Notes: generated by a model from the sequence alone, not told the origin. A stretch of DNA of 64,000 nucleotides from Aurantiochytrium sp. KH105 (GCA_003116975.1 BGKB01000148.1:108558-172557), one strand, 5' to 3'; shown: positions 40,493-50,838, numbered from the stretch's first letter. Numbers and translations: made by a program.

Positions 40493-41032
40493 GGTGAGTG
40501 ACGCCGCCTCCCGTGCCTCTTCTATCCTTGCCTTTCCTTGCTGCGCCGTCGCGGGCACGCCGGGCTCTCTCCCTCTCTTTCTCACGCGCCCGCCCGGGCG
40601 AGCGGCCTGCGGCGTGCCGTTGTCTTGCTCGCGCCCGCCTCGTCCCCGTCGCAGATTTGCGTCTGCTAGGGCTGTTCTCTCTCATGCATGGCAAGCGTCC
40701 ATGGCAAGGCATTATTCTGCGTCGTGATCGAGTCTGCGATCGAGCCGCCTAGGAAATGGCTCGGAATTGGAACCTAATAACGAAGGGCCAAGCTGAGCAA
40801 GGCCTGCTTCGCACGGGCAGAGAAATTCGTTCTGTAGCTGATAGGAGTTGCACTCTTTCCCATGGAAAGGTTGGTTGCCCTTGGGTATATTAGTGTGTGC
40901 AACCCGTGGTGACGTCGAGCCCCTGAGCGTCATGAGATATAATGACAAATTTTGTTATTTAGTTTTGCGCAAAGCATCGGTCAATATTTGCGCATACGCG
41001 GTTGACCCGCGCAAGGGGCAAGAAGGGAGGTT
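40493..41032. other. Intergenic, 5' flank of CD36-like gene and 3' flank of ankyrin-like gene
   Basis: 540 bp between two minus-strand genes. GC-rich near 40500-40660, mixed and more AT-rich beyond 40900. Checked for a tRNA-like fold around 40760-40920 and none is convincing. Confidence 0.4.
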
Positions 41033-41898
41033 CTATCCTCGATAAGATACGAGCTGGATGGAATCCTGCGCACCGAGTTTGCGAAGAAAGTTGACAATAT
41101 CGCCCGCAGCGACGACCTGAGCAGCGGTAGACGCCTCGGTTGCAGCTTGTTGTGCACACTGCAGCGGCATACTGTCGTCATTAGCAACAGCGCGAATGTC
41201 GGCGCCGTGTAGAACGAGAAGTTTAAAAACTGACACTTGTGCACGCGCGCAGGCGGAATGCAAGGGTGTTCGACCGTTCTTGGGATGCATAGTGTTCACA
41301 TCGAAACTTGCGCCCTCCGAAAACTGCGATATCGTCAATGCAATAAACGTCAGCGGGGATTCCGTTCTCACATGAGATATTTTTCGCGGCGAAAACATGC
41401 ACTTACGAGGACAGGCAAGGTTTGCAAGAGCGGCGCTTCATCATCCGCTTCATCAATGAGGTCGAACACAAGAGTACGAAGACCTGGGTGCCTCCCGTCA
41501 ACACCGTTTTGCAGCATGAAGCGAATGACCTCGGAGTGACCGCGTGCGCCTTTTGAGAAAACATCTGTCAGTCATCGATTCGATGGGCCCAAATTATTTG
41601 CGAGAGAACAAAACGTACATGCTTTTCGAAACATGTTAGCAACGGTCCAGGAGAGCAATTCGTCTTCCCGACACGCCAAAGCAAGCTGCACCATGCTCTG
41701 CAGTCGCCCGGCCTCTGCCTCCTCCACCAAGGCCTGATTATGCTTGAGCACCGTCGCCGCATACTCCGGCTGGTCCCAGCGCATCTGTTTGAGGCGCTGG
41801 AGTTCTTCCGCAATACCGCCGTGGTTTGCCGTTGCGCGAAAGAGCGCCATCCGGGGCCTGCCTGCCTCGCGGTCCTGCATCTCCGGCCTCGAATCCAT
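41033..41898 (-). CDS. Spliced ankyrin-repeat-like protein (three exons)
   Basis: Exons on the minus strand: 41898-41619, 41564-41407, 41323-41033. Introns 41618-41565 (GTACGT...GACTGACAG, 54 bp) and 41406-41324 (GTAAGT...ATATCGCAG, 83 bp) both keep frame, giving 242 aa from MDSRPEMQDREAG. Across the first junction the protein reads MFRKA-Y-VFSKGARGHSEV, restoring an ankyrin helix pair. A clear ankyrin unit is NGRTPLHSACARAQVSVFKL followed by LVLHGADIRAVANDDSMPLQ. No catalytic domain. It is probably a binding protein. It lies head-to-head with another ankyrin-like gene at 42516 that shows a similar helix pattern. Confidence 0.75.
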
Positions 41899-42515
41899 GG
41901 TGTCCGGTCGGCTGAGCGGCGCGCGCGCGAGCCCTCGTACGCGTCTCGAGCGCGAGCCCGCCGAGCCCGGTCGCGCCCACGTCGTCAACGTCTGCGCCGC
42001 GCACAGCACAGCCCAGGTCTTTATTGGTCTGCCGCCCTTGTACCCATTTATGTTGTTGCGGGCCTGGGACGGGGACAGGGACAGGGTCGCTCCGTCCCGC
42101 GACGATGGCCGAGCTCGAGTCACTCGTCGCTGGCCTTCGTTGCGCAAAGTCTGGGCGACGGAGGCATGCATCAGTGCAGCATGCGGAGACAGATCCCGGC
42201 CGGTGTAACTCTTCCGCGCGAGACGAGACGATCGACGAAGAGATGCGCGGCCAGCGCGTCGTGGGAAGGGACGAGTGAGCTCAACGCAGAGCTTAGGACG
42301 GACCACGTGGCTGGCGACGGAAAGAGAGATGCCTGGCTACCTGGCTGGCTGGAGGAGCATGACGTGGACAGACGTGCGCTAGTCGGGCGGTGCGCGTTTT
42401 AGGAGCTGAGCTGAGCTGAGCTGAGCTGAGCTGCGCGGCGCGGAGACGCCTCGCTTTGGCTTGCTCCGCCTTGCCTTGCAGTCTAGGAATACCCAGCGAG
42501 CGAACCGAGAAGCCA
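41899..42515. other. Divergent promoter of two ankyrin-like genes
   Basis: 617 bp, GC-rich. It holds a (GAGCT)n array (42403-42432) 80 bp before the plus-strand start. Open frames here on both strands start at GTG/TTG or lack coding character. Confidence 0.45.
42403..42432. repeat. (GAGCT)n pentanucleotide repeat
   Basis: Six tandem copies of gagct just upstream of the ankyrin-like gene at 42516. Each unit contains the self-complementary agct. Confidence 0.9.
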
Positions 42516-43496
42516 ATGTCCGCGATGCAAGAGCTTTTTGAGAGTATTCGAGACGATGACATAACGCGCGCACACAAAGCAATGGATACACTAGGGCAAG
42601 ACAATGGGTCGCTTCCGCCCATGTATTTTATCGAGATGGCGATCTTTGGAGGCGCTGCAGACGTCACAGAACTCATGCTGGAGCGCTTGCAGCTGTCGAC
42701 AGAAGCGAGGGGAAAGGCTTTCCAGCTTTTGGCAGAGGCAGGTCTTCATAAACCTATGGCCAATTGGCTCGCCACAGAATGTGCCGCACGTCTTGAAGAA
42801 TCAGATTTCCAAAAGTCGCTCCGATTCGCGGCCTCCAAGGGTCACGTCCAAGTTGTTCGCGTCTTACTAAACCATACAATTGTGTGGCCGCAAAGTACAC
42901 TGGCCAACGCTTTGAATAGTGCGGCATACTTTGGGCAAGAGGGTGTTGTCCGTGAATTTCTCACGGATGGCCGGGTCGAGCTGGACGCACAGAATCTTCG
43001 TCCATTGACGTTGGCTGCCCAGTGGTTCCACCTTCGCACACTCGATGTGCTGCTTCATAGCGATACGTTTGCTGAATCCGATGCAGGAGCACGTTTGGCA
43101 ATGAGTATCTTAGCAATCCGGCCCGGCGACATGCTCCGTCAGAAAGATCTCTTGGAGCACCTCTTGCACAATTCTCGTGTGCGAGGCGATCTCGGTCCTT
43201 GGAACAGACTCGATGAAAGACTCCAAACCGCGTTTGAAGCGCTCAGGCAGCGCGAGGTGGCTGCCGTCGCTCTAGCGGCCCAGGCCACGCGCTACCTGAG
43301 GACATCGCACAACGCCGAGACCCATGTCGGCGTCCGCATCGCATGGCTTGCGTTCGGACGTACGATTCGGCACCGGAGCACTTCGATCTGCAAGCGCCAC
43401 CTCGAGCGAAGCGCCAGCTTGCTGAGCGCCTTGCATCGCATCTGCGACAACCCCAACGACACGGTCTTACACTTCCGGCCACCCCCAAGAAGCTAG
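42516..43496 (+). CDS. Ankyrin-like helical repeat protein
   Basis: 326 aa from the ATG at 42516 (MSAMQELFESIRDDDITRAH); an upstream extension starts at TTG. Helix-pair repeats of about 33 residues are visible: IEMAIFGGAADVTELMLERL, LRFAASKGHVQVVRVLLNHT, LNSAAYFGQEGVVREFLTDG and LTLAAQWFHLRTLDVLLHSD. These resemble degenerate ankyrin repeats in which the TPLH turn is lost. The C-terminal ~90 residues are basic and less regular but keep the local G/C-ending codon pattern, so I take them as coding. Function unknown. It may be a diverged paralogue of the neighbour on the other strand. Confidence 0.72.
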   Translation: MSAMQELFESIRDDDITRAHKAMDTLGQDNGSLPPMYFIEMAIFGGAADVTELMLERLQLSTEARGKAFQLLAEAGLHKPMANWLATECAARLEESDFQKSLRFAASKGHVQVVRVLLNHTIVWPQSTLANALNSAAYFGQEGVVREFLTDGRVELDAQNLRPLTLAAQWFHLRTLDVLLHSDTFAESDAGARLAMSILAIRPGDMLRQKDLLEHLLHNSRVRGDLGPWNRLDERLQTAFEALRQREVAAVALAAQATRYLRTSHNAETHVGVRIAWLAFGRTIRHRSTSICKRHLERSASLLSALHRICDNPNDTVLHFRPPPRS

Positions 43497-44122
43497 AAAA
43501 CAAAATCGTCCCGAGTCCCACCTCCCCATCTCTTTCTCACACGATGTCGCTACAATCACAGATTTTATCATATATCTACTCGCACGTCTTCTGCGCCGCG
43601 AGGCCTCGAGGCTTCCGCGCGGTGGTCCTCGTCACCGCGCCCGGGTCGCCCCGCGTGCTCTTGCCGCGGTCTTCTTCTTGCTCTTGTGCAGCTGCTGCTC
43701 CTGCCGAGGCTGCTCCTGCTCGTGGTAGCTGCGCAAGGCGCTCTTGGGCCCTGCCGCGGCGGTTGCAAGCTCGCGCTCCGCGGGTCCCGCGGCCGGGGCC
43801 TTGCGGCGCGCGTCCCTCGCGCGCGGCGCGGCGGCGGGCGCGGNNNNNNNNNNNNNNNNNNNNNNNGCCGCGCGGAGGCGCGCGCGCGCGCGCAGGCGGA
43901 GGCCCCGCGCGGGCGCCCGCGGGAGCTGGGCGCGCGGCCGGCGGAGCGGCGCGGGATGGCGGCGACCCGTCTCCGGCGCCGAGGAAGCGCACCCGGCCCA
44001 GGCAGAGCGCGCTGCGCCTGCGCGAGCGAGCGAGCGAGCGGCGCGGGGGAGGAGGAGAAGAGGGAGGAGGAGCCGCGAGCCGCGGGCTGGCTGACTGACG
44101 AGACCTTTGATCTGGGTCGACT
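43497..44122. other. GC-extreme intergenic region containing an assembly gap
   Basis: 626 bp with a run of Ns and very GC-rich flanks, including gcgagcgagcgagcg (44020-44041). Long open frames on several strands here come from composition. The 5' end of the cytochrome b561 gene may be affected. Confidence 0.5.
43844..43866. other. Assembly gap (23 N)
   Basis: Twenty-three consecutive undetermined bases inside a region of almost pure G/C. The gap size may be nominal. Confidence 0.99.
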
Positions 44123-44917
44123 TTGTGTGTGCGTGTCGATGAAAATGTAAAATGCGCAGGGCTCATCAATGAAGAGCAAGTCGACCATGCCAGACACGCC
44201 GGTGGTGACAGCCAAGGAAGCCTCCGGGCCACCAAGGTGCTCGGCATCGCGGTGCACGTACTCTGTGGTCTGTCGCTCCTGCTTGTGATTGGATGGTTTG
44301 CGTCCTCGAAGCAGGGCTACAGCTGGCAAACGAGCGACCCTGGCGTCTTTGCTTGGCACCCGACGCTCATGGTGCTGGGCCTGGTGGTCTGCTACGCCGA
44401 AGCCGTCATCTCCTGGCGTGCCTTTGACTTCATTCCGAGGCCCGTACGCAAGATTGTTCACGTCGCCCTTCACACTGTGGCGCTCGTGGCTGTCGTCGTG
44501 GGACTGCGCGCCGTCTTTCGTTTCCACAACGAGAACCAACCCAAACCCATTCCCAATCTGTACAGCTTTCACTCGTGGCTTGGCCTCATCACCGTGATTC
44601 TCTTCTTCGCGCAGTACGTTATCGGGTTCTGGGCCTTTTTCTACCCCAAAGCGCAGGATGCCCTTCGCGCAGCGCTGGTCCCTCTTCATGCGCGCGCCGG
44701 ACTTCTTCTTTTTGTGGTCTGCGTCGCGGCCACTGTCACGACGGGCGTGCTGGAGAAGCTCACTTTTATGAGCAGCTGCAACAGCAAGACGGATGGCACT
44801 GCCGACAAGTTCTGCTACATGGGCAATTTTCTCGCGCTCACTGTCGTCGTCCTTGCCTGCGTTGTTGGAGCGATTGTTTCGCTTCCCACTTCCAAGTCTA
44901 TTCTTGTGGCCAGCTGA
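44123..44917 (+). CDS. Cytochrome b561 family transmembrane ferric reductase (5' end unresolved)
   Basis: The open frame gives about 264 codons but begins at TTG, and its first in-frame ATG lies after helix 1, so the start is unresolved. A good ATG at 44187 (MPDTPVVTAKEAS) is one frame off. One missing base near 44220 would join it to RATKVLGIAVHVLCGLSLLL. A short 5' intron is the alternative. Six helices are visible. The haem-ligand histidines of the family are present: AWHPTLMVLG, KIVHVALHTVALVAVVVGLR, YSFHSWLGLITV and PLHARAGLLLFVV. The protein moves electrons from ascorbate or a similar donor across a membrane to ferric iron or monodehydroascorbate. Family assignment is firm. Confidence 0.8.
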   Translation: MCVRVDENVKCAGLINEEQVDHARHAGGDSQGSLRATKVLGIAVHVLCGLSLLLVIGWFASSKQGYSWQTSDPGVFAWHPTLMVLGLVVCYAEAVISWRAFDFIPRPVRKIVHVALHTVALVAVVVGLRAVFRFHNENQPKPIPNLYSFHSWLGLITVILFFAQYVIGFWAFFYPKAQDALRAALVPLHARAGLLLFVVCVAATVTTGVLEKLTFMSSCNSKTDGTADKFCYMGNFLALTVVVLACVVGAIVSLPTSKSILVAS

Positions 44918-45791
44918 GTTGATCTTGTAGATTGCTAAAACCAACTTTCACGTCTCTCTTTATTTTATTTACAAGATCGATCCTGCCGATCTACGATCGT
45001 TATTTTTCAAACTTTGGGTCTTGGCAAATGAGCTCACATCAAAAAGAAAAGTCGGGACACTACGAAGTGCGAGCTTCACTCTCGGGAGAGAGAGTGTAAT
45101 AAAATTCTACTCCACACGTGCTCTGCATAGAGTAACAATTTGAAAATGAGGTTGGTAAACGTATGTCATTGCAAAGCACGAGTAATTTCTCGTCGGTCAT
45201 CAGCGGAATGGCCATTGCTGTCGTTCGGACTTGCTTTTGGCTATTTACCGCGCTACAAGGGTCGACACGTCAACTCCGCAATTGAGGTCCAGTCACTCAC
45301 AAGGATCACCTTGCCGCATCCTTGCACTTCTCGTGGGGCTGGCATACGGTGCAGCACATTTTATCTACGTGTTATCATCACCCAACTGCAGGGAGCTCCT
45401 CTGAGCCACCATCTAACCCCCTTCTCGACTGAAGATTCTACGGAAGGCCTGTATAGACTCAACCTTCATGATCTCGATCATCTCACTGTTTTTGGACCCA
45501 TTGACGGATGATTGGGACAAAGGAAAAGTGTCTTTCTCGAAAATTCGTTCCAGCGTGGCGAGCGAGTCCCGGGTCACCCGAGCGAGCAAATAAAATAGAC
45601 AAGTCTGCCAGACCCGCAAAGAAGCCCGCGTGCATGGCAAAGGCGCGGGCGCGTGCGTGCGTGTCCGAGGCGTGACCCTCTGCATCCGGTCGGTTGCGCG
45701 ATCGATCGGTCGGTCAGACGTCCGTTCGTGCGGTCGATCGGACGTTCGGTCGCCAACGTCGCGGGGACGCGAGACGGGAACGTGGAGCATC
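44918..45791. other. Intergenic, 5' flank of ER DnaJ gene
   Basis: 874 bp between two plus-strand genes. AT-rich 3' sequence at 44930-45130. Near the DnaJ start there are clustered cgatcggtcgg-type elements (45690-45760). Short frames on both strands are not convincing. Confidence 0.4.
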
Positions 45792-47261
45792 ATGAGGTTG
45801 TGGCGCTGGAGCGTGGTTGCCTTTGCTCTGGTTGCCTTCATCGCCCTAGCGTGCGAGCCTGTAGAGGCTGCGCGACGCGGCTCGCCACGAAGGGAAGCAC
45901 CGAAGAAGTCAAAAGACTTTTACAAGATCTTGGGCGTGAAGCGCAACGCCTCCGACAAGGATATCAAAAAGGCGTACCGTGAAGCGGCCAAAAAGTATCA
46001 CCCTGATCGTATCCAGGGTGACGACAAGGCCAAGGCCAAGGCCACGCAAAGATTTGCCGAGATTGGCAAGGCCTACGAAACCCTTTCGGATCCTGAGCAA
46101 CGGCGTATCTATGACCAAGTCGGTGAGGAGGGTCTCAACGGCGGTGGCGGCGGCGGCGGTGGCCAGCCTCGTCAACAGCGTGGTCATCCAGGTGGAGGCT
46201 TTAACTTTGGTGGAGGTTTCGGCGGAGGTGGACCCGGCATGGGACGAGGTCGACCTGGCGCAGGATTCGGTGGCGGCGGCGGCGGTGGCGGTGGCTTTAA
46301 TTTTGGTGACATGTTTGGCAACATGTTTGGCGGTATGGGAGGAGGTGGAAGAGCAGGCGGGCACCCAGGGTCCGGGGCGAGAAGAGGCCGACCTCAACCA
46401 GCAGCCCCGAAAGACCTTTTCGCCGGCACTCCCGTCACGAGTCTCGAAGGCAAGGGCATCAGCAGTCAGCTCGCGGCAAAAAATCGCAAGACGCGCATGT
46501 GGACTGTCCTTTTCTACAAGTCGGAAAACGAGAAATTGCAATCCATCTTTGTCAAGCTCGCCGAGCGATATCAAGGCACTGTCCATGTAGGCGCTGTGAA
46601 TTGCGCAAAACCGGAAAACGCCAAGGGCTGCGATCATTTTGCCAAGGAAGCTCCACGCTCCGCATTTCCCTTTGTAAAGGCCCTTTATCCGGGAAAGCCC
46701 TCGCAGACGTTCAAGGGCAAAAAGATATCGACAAAGACGATTGCCGCAAGTGTCGATGCCTACTTGGAACAGCTCGTCACCATCATCCACTCGACAGCGG
46801 AGGCGAGGACCTTTACTGAGTCTTGCGTGAAGGAGGGCCGCCGCGCGTGCGTGATTCTTTTGTCTGACGCAGGCAAGGACAAACCGCCAATGCTTCTCGG
46901 CGCCTCTGCAGCATTCAACTATCAAAAGCTCGATTTTGCTTATTGGCCTGCCAAGTCAAAGAGCGAGAGCGCCGCGGCATACCGATATCTCACACGAGGC
47001 GATGCGGAGCCACGTGGCGAAGAAGGCGAGGAAGGCGGGGTGCCCGATGACAAATCACTGCCCTTACTCATGGCGTGCAAGACGGGCGCGTATCTTGGCA
47101 ATCCCGACGTCAAGAGCTTCAAGTTCGAGGCAGAAGACGTGAAGCGGGACATCAAGTCGTTCAAGCAGTACACGCGGATCTTGAGCGACGCCTACTTTAC
47201 AGATCGGAGTGCAGCCAAGCGGAGAACAGCACGCGAGTCCTCCGCCAAGGACGAGCTTTGA
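45792..47261 (+). CDS. ER-lumenal DnaJ protein with thioredoxin-like region and KDEL retrieval signal
   Basis: 489 aa from the ATG at 45792, placing a clean signal peptide first ([20 protein letters not shown], cleavage near VEA-A). The J domain (~42-110) has [20 protein letters not shown] and the HPD triad at residues 70-72, needed to stimulate Hsp70. A Gly/Phe-rich segment follows (~120-210). Residues ~225-340 look like a thioredoxin fold ([48 protein letters not shown]) but the usual CxxC redox pair is absent. The last residues are KDEL, the ER retrieval signal. It should work with BiP in ER folding or ERAD, like DNAJC10/DNAJC16-type proteins. The thioredoxin part is probably structural or substrate-binding. 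Confidence 0.9.
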   Translation: MRLWRWSVVAFALVAFIALACEPVEAARRGSPRREAPKKSKDFYKILGVKRNASDKDIKKAYREAAKKYHPDRIQGDDKAKAKATQRFAEIGKAYETLSDPEQRRIYDQVGEEGLNGGGGGGGGQPRQQRGHPGGGFNFGGGFGGGGPGMGRGRPGAGFGGGGGGGGGFNFGDMFGNMFGGMGGGGRAGGHPGSGARRGRPQPAAPKDLFAGTPVTSLEGKGISSQLAAKNRKTRMWTVLFYKSENEKLQSIFVKLAERYQGTVHVGAVNCAKPENAKGCDHFAKEAPRSAFPFVKALYPGKPSQTFKGKKISTKTIAASVDAYLEQLVTIIHSTAEARTFTESCVKEGRRACVILLSDAGKDKPPMLLGASAAFNYQKLDFAYWPAKSKSESAAAYRYLTRGDAEPRGEEGEEGGVPDDKSLPLLMACKTGAYLGNPDVKSFKFEAEDVKRDIKSFKQYTRILSDAYFTDRSAAKRRTARESSAKDEL

Positions 47262-47369
47262 AAGAATTACCAAACAAAAAACATGACGCGCCTCATTGTG
47301 ACGGGGCGAGACACTTGTAGTTAGAACAAACACCGGATTTTATTTTTCTTACGTATTCCTCTTCTTTTC

Positions 47370-47801
47370 CTACATGCATGGGTCCTTGCCTGCGATCAAT
47401 AGCTCATGCTTGCAATAGGCTACAAATTCCGCTTTACTCAGTGGTCCTTCAGGAGCTTTGCGCTTGTCAGGAGTCGTGCCAAGAGCACTTACGGCACTGA
47501 GAAAGGCGTCTTTTCCAAGGGTCCCGCTTTTCCCGGTATCGTACATTTCAAAAAGCGTTTCTAGATCCTGATCCGTAAAGATGCTGCTTTGTGCGCCGTC
47601 CTTGCGCTTTGCTGCAAGGTCTTGCAGCTTAGCCGCGAGAAACTCGTGCACGTTTTCTGGTCGCTCAAAAACGACCGCAGACCCGAGCTCATTGAACAGA
47701 CCAAGAATGTTGTGCTTTTTCAAGTATGCGCGCGCTTCATCTCGAGGGTCCTTGCGTCCTCCAGCGCTCTGCGCATCTTCTGGTCCCTTGGTCTCCGCCA
47801 T
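47370..47801 (-). CDS. EFCAB10: EFCAB10-like protein (RIIa-like motif plus EF-hand)
   Basis: 143 aa from the ATG at 47801 (MAETKGPEDAQSAGGRKDPR); upstream open codons look like UTR. Residues ~25-60 read ARAYLKKHNILGLFNELGSA then VVFERPENVHEFLAAKL, the dimerisation/docking helix pair of the RIIa/DPY-30 type. Then an EF-hand-like pair follows (LETLFEMYDTGKSGTLGKDA with loop DTGKSGTLGKDA, and GPLSKAEFVAYCKHEL). The order and length match EFCAB10. RIIa-like motifs usually dock on AKAP-type proteins of the axoneme, so a flagellar role is likely. It is convergent with the ER DnaJ gene (108 bp). Confidence 0.82.
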   Translation of the reverse strand: MAETKGPEDAQSAGGRKDPRDEARAYLKKHNILGLFNELGSAVVFERPENVHEFLAAKLQDLAAKRKDGAQSSIFTDQDLETLFEMYDTGKSGTLGKDAFLSAVSALGTTPDKRKAPEGPLSKAEFVAYCKHELLIAGKDPCM

Positions 47802-48081
47802 GGTGCACCGCTGCAAGGGGGTTCTTCCCTTCCTTTTCCGTGTCTGCCTTGCCTCGTCCAAGCAGTCGACCGATGGCTGCTTGTTTCTCGCAACTTGCCC
47901 GAGTTTGCGACTTACCCCTTTTGCCTGTCTGTTTGCTTTTATAAAGTGTATGATGACGGATTTTAACACCGCCTTGCACTCCGTTTTGCGAACTTTGTTC
48001 AACTCGTAAGAACAATACTATAATACTAGTAAAAAAACAAACAAATAAAACGTAACGGTAATGTCATTATTTGGTGGGATG

Positions 48082-49794
48082 TCATTCTTTGGTGGGATCT
48101 TTGGAGGAGGATGATATCAGTGGAGCTGTCTCTACGTCATCTTCATTGTGATAATGCAAAATGCGCGACGCTTGCCGGAGCATGCCGCGAGACTCAGTCT
48201 TGCGGCCGAAACAGTACGCGACATCCTCTTTGTCCAGAGTTGGCTCGGCCCGAGAGCCTCTTGCTTGGTTGAGAAGACCATGTGCAACACGAGCATCGTA
48301 AATGTTGAGGAGGGTGCCTGACACAATACCGACGGAAGCAAGAGATATGAACAGGTATTCCGCCGTGCGAAATGTCCCCGACGAAGCGTGAATGCCCGCG
48401 ACGCCAAGTGGGACAATAGCGAGCGCAAGATTCTGTGCCGCCGTAACAACACCCATGGCCGTACCAACGTCACCAGGTGCAACGAGGGTAATTGATGGCC
48501 ACAAGGTAGTGCAAAATATCGTGTAGCCAATTCCCTGGAGCACGAGCGGCACCACTGCATTCAAAGCGGTGAGAGCCAACAAAAGGTGTACAAACAGAAT
48601 GGTCACAGCTGCACAAAGGATGAAGCTGGCGCGATGCCCGATGCGATCCACGACAAAGGCAAGACATGGAACGCCCACAGCGCTGATTGCAAAGGGAACT
48701 CCCATGAGTACACTTGCGCGACTTTCGGCTGAGACGTGCGCTGCACATGAGATTTGTCCATCAGCGCAACACTCGCCGCCGCAAATGCGCTCGATTAAAA
48801 AGGCACTGGCCACGTTGTTGAAGGGCATAATTGTCCCATAAATAGCCATGCACGACACCAAGAGCAACCAATATGAAGCTGGCCAACGTCGCAGGGAATG
48901 CCAGGTGTGAGCAATTGTAAGCTGCGGGCGTGTCGATGTGCCCGGGGAGGTCCCGGCACCAGCATCGGCGCCAGCAGAAGCAGCAGCAGCAGCAGCAGCG
49001 CGCGACGCTTGCAACTCCTCGCGGCGACGTTCGAGACGCAGCACATATGCCGCAGAAGGTAGGCACAGGCCAATAACGACAATGCTCACGAGAAAGGACA
49101 TGTGCACGCCTGCTCTGCGGGCCACCATTGGGCTAAGGACGTTCGTCGTCACTGATCCAAAGCGCGATATAGACAGCGATATTCCCATGGCCAAGGCAAG
49201 GTGTGGAGATCCATGGAACCAACTTGCCAGACAAGCCGATACGCTCACGCAAAGGGACTCTGCGCCGCTTCCGTATACGAAGCGGCCCAAGAGGACGAGG
49301 TTTTCAATCCGTGCAAAGACGCCGATCCAAACGAGGATCTGTCCGGCCATCAGAGTGCTTGAAAAGATGAGACTCATCCATGCTGGTCCAAACCGATCCA
49401 CGAGCATGCCTCCGCCAAGGGGGATGATGATATTGGGTACCGAGTAAACGGAGTAGATGAGACCGAAAAAAGTATTGAAAGAAAGAGCGTGGCTTGAGCC
49501 GTTTGCGAATGAGGCTTCAAGCTGGTCGTGTAGGGCCGATGGTACGTCTGACGCGTAATAGCATGCGAAGAGCTGAAAGGCACCGAGGATCATGACGATC
49601 CAGGCGCTTCGCCGGCCATCTGCACCCAGCACATCTTTGTGGTCGTCGAGATGTGCATCGTGCTTTACGTCATAAATTTCGACAACGTCGAGTCCGAGGA
49701 GCGAGCGCTCCTCCTCCACCATGTCTATACCGCGTCGCCTGCGCACAGCGTCATGCTCTGCAAGGCCTTCGGGCGGCTCGGGCCGTGGCGCCAT
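48082..49794 (-). CDS. Major facilitator superfamily transporter, MFSD1-like
   Basis: 570 aa from the ATG at 49794 (MAPRPEPPEGLAEHDAVRRR); the open frame upstream is Arg/Ala-rich UTR-like sequence. Twelve hydrophobic helices in two bundles are visible. Landmarks are SFNTFFGLIYSVYSVPNIII, PLGGGMLVDRFGPAWMSLIF (the MFS loop 2-3 motif GG..VDR.G), RFVYGSGAESLCVSVSACLA and in the second half FAISAVGVPCLAFVVDRIGH. These match MFSD1, a lysosomal exporter of dipeptides in animals. A dileucine-like ERSLLGL in the N-tail could direct it to lysosomes. An Ala-rich insert (49000-48970) sits in the central loop. Confidence 0.84.
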   Translation of the reverse strand: MAPRPEPPEGLAEHDAVRRRRGIDMVEEERSLLGLDVVEIYDVKHDAHLDDHKDVLGADGRRSAWIVMILGAFQLFACYYASDVPSALHDQLEASFANGSSHALSFNTFFGLIYSVYSVPNIIIPLGGGMLVDRFGPAWMSLIFSSTLMAGQILVWIGVFARIENLVLLGRFVYGSGAESLCVSVSACLASWFHGSPHLALAMGISLSISRFGSVTTNVLSPMVARRAGVHMSFLVSIVVIGLCLPSAAYVLRLERRREELQASRAAAAAAASAGADAGAGTSPGTSTRPQLTIAHTWHSLRRWPASYWLLLVSCMAIYGTIMPFNNVASAFLIERICGGECCADGQISCAAHVSAESRASVLMGVPFAISAVGVPCLAFVVDRIGHRASFILCAAVTILFVHLLLALTALNAVVPLVLQGIGYTIFCTTLWPSITLVAPGDVGTAMGVVTAAQNLALAIVPLGVAGIHASSGTFRTAEYLFISLASVGIVSGTLLNIYDARVAHGLLNQARGSRAEPTLDKEDVAYCFGRKTESRGMLRQASRILHYHNEDDVETAPLISSSSKDPTKE

Positions 49795-50838
49795 CTTTGA
49801 TCTCGTTGGTCGGTTGGCTTGCTTTTTCTTTTCGCACTCGGCGAGGTTTCGCCGCCGTTGCCTTTGCAGTCCCGCCAGGTAGAGCGCGAGGACTTTGTTC
49901 CGCGGGCGCAGGACGGACGCCCCGCGCTGTCTGCCCCCGCTCGCGCCTGGACGCTCGCGCGCGCGCTCGCGCGGCTCCCGCGCTTGGGCCTTTGCAGGGA
50001 GGGCTGCGGCCTCACTGTCAATCTCTTCATTTGAAGAGACGGAGCGAGACGGAGAGACACACGCTTCGAGAGTGGGAGAACGGGAGAGAGATTGCGATTG
50101 GTTGGTGGCTTGGCCGCGCCTTCCGGGCCTGGCCAAGGCGGAAAGCTTTTCCTACGCGCCAGCCAGGCCTAGACTTCTAGTCTAGCCTAGTCTTTTGGCC
50201 AAGTCGCTGCTCATGGGCGAGGTCATTCATACTCCCGACTCGCGGTTTCGGTCATAGAAAAAGATTATTGGTCGTTTGGTTCATCACGAAAGTAGTAGCA
50301 AGGCAATGCTGCCCCTCAAATTTATTGTGAGAATCCTTGCAGACGCGACGTCATGCTTGTGAGCCTGATTTTATAATGCAGATGCTCGTTCATGATGGCT
50401 TCTTGCATTGATCCCGAAATCTCTTGGACGTTGAACACGAGCTAGAACACACAAGCTCCATCCATCGACTCAGAACGAACGATAAAGTTATCAAACGATG
50501 CGCAAGCCCGCAAAACTCGCAAAGCTCAAAGTTCGCGTCATCTTATAGACCCCCCTCCATTCGCTCTCTCTTTTGCTGCTCCCTGGCTGGTCCTTCATTG
50601 CCTTCTATTGCTCTCAAGTTGCTCTCACTGGCACAGCCAGTTCGGAAAAGTCCAAACGCAAACGGCTCGGGCGGGCGCGTGGACCAGGAGGGAGCACGAG
50701 GCGCGCAGCGTGCGGGCGGCGAGAGGAAAGACGGCGCCAACGCCGCGCTAGCCTCGCCTTTCGCTGCAGACCAGCCGTGGTGCGCGCAAGACAGCAGGGC
50801 GCGCCGCGCCACTCGTAGGGGGGTGGGACTTGTGCGGC
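49795..50838. other. Divergent promoter region
   Basis: 1.04 kb between the MFS gene and the spliced membrane-protein gene. The ends are GC-rich; 50170-50560 is AT-richer. No gene supported. Confidence 0.4.

Noticed and set aside
40760-40930. Possible tRNA or other structured RNA
   Set aside because: No cloverleaf with conserved D- and T-arm sequences could be drawn.
43568-44944. Long open frames through the N gap on both strands
   Set aside because: They are produced by GC-extreme composition and undetermined bases, and are antisense to the cytochrome b561 gene.
45140-45841. Small open frames on both strands upstream of the DnaJ gene
   Set aside because: No ATG context, no codon bias and no recognisable motif; most likely UTR and promoter.
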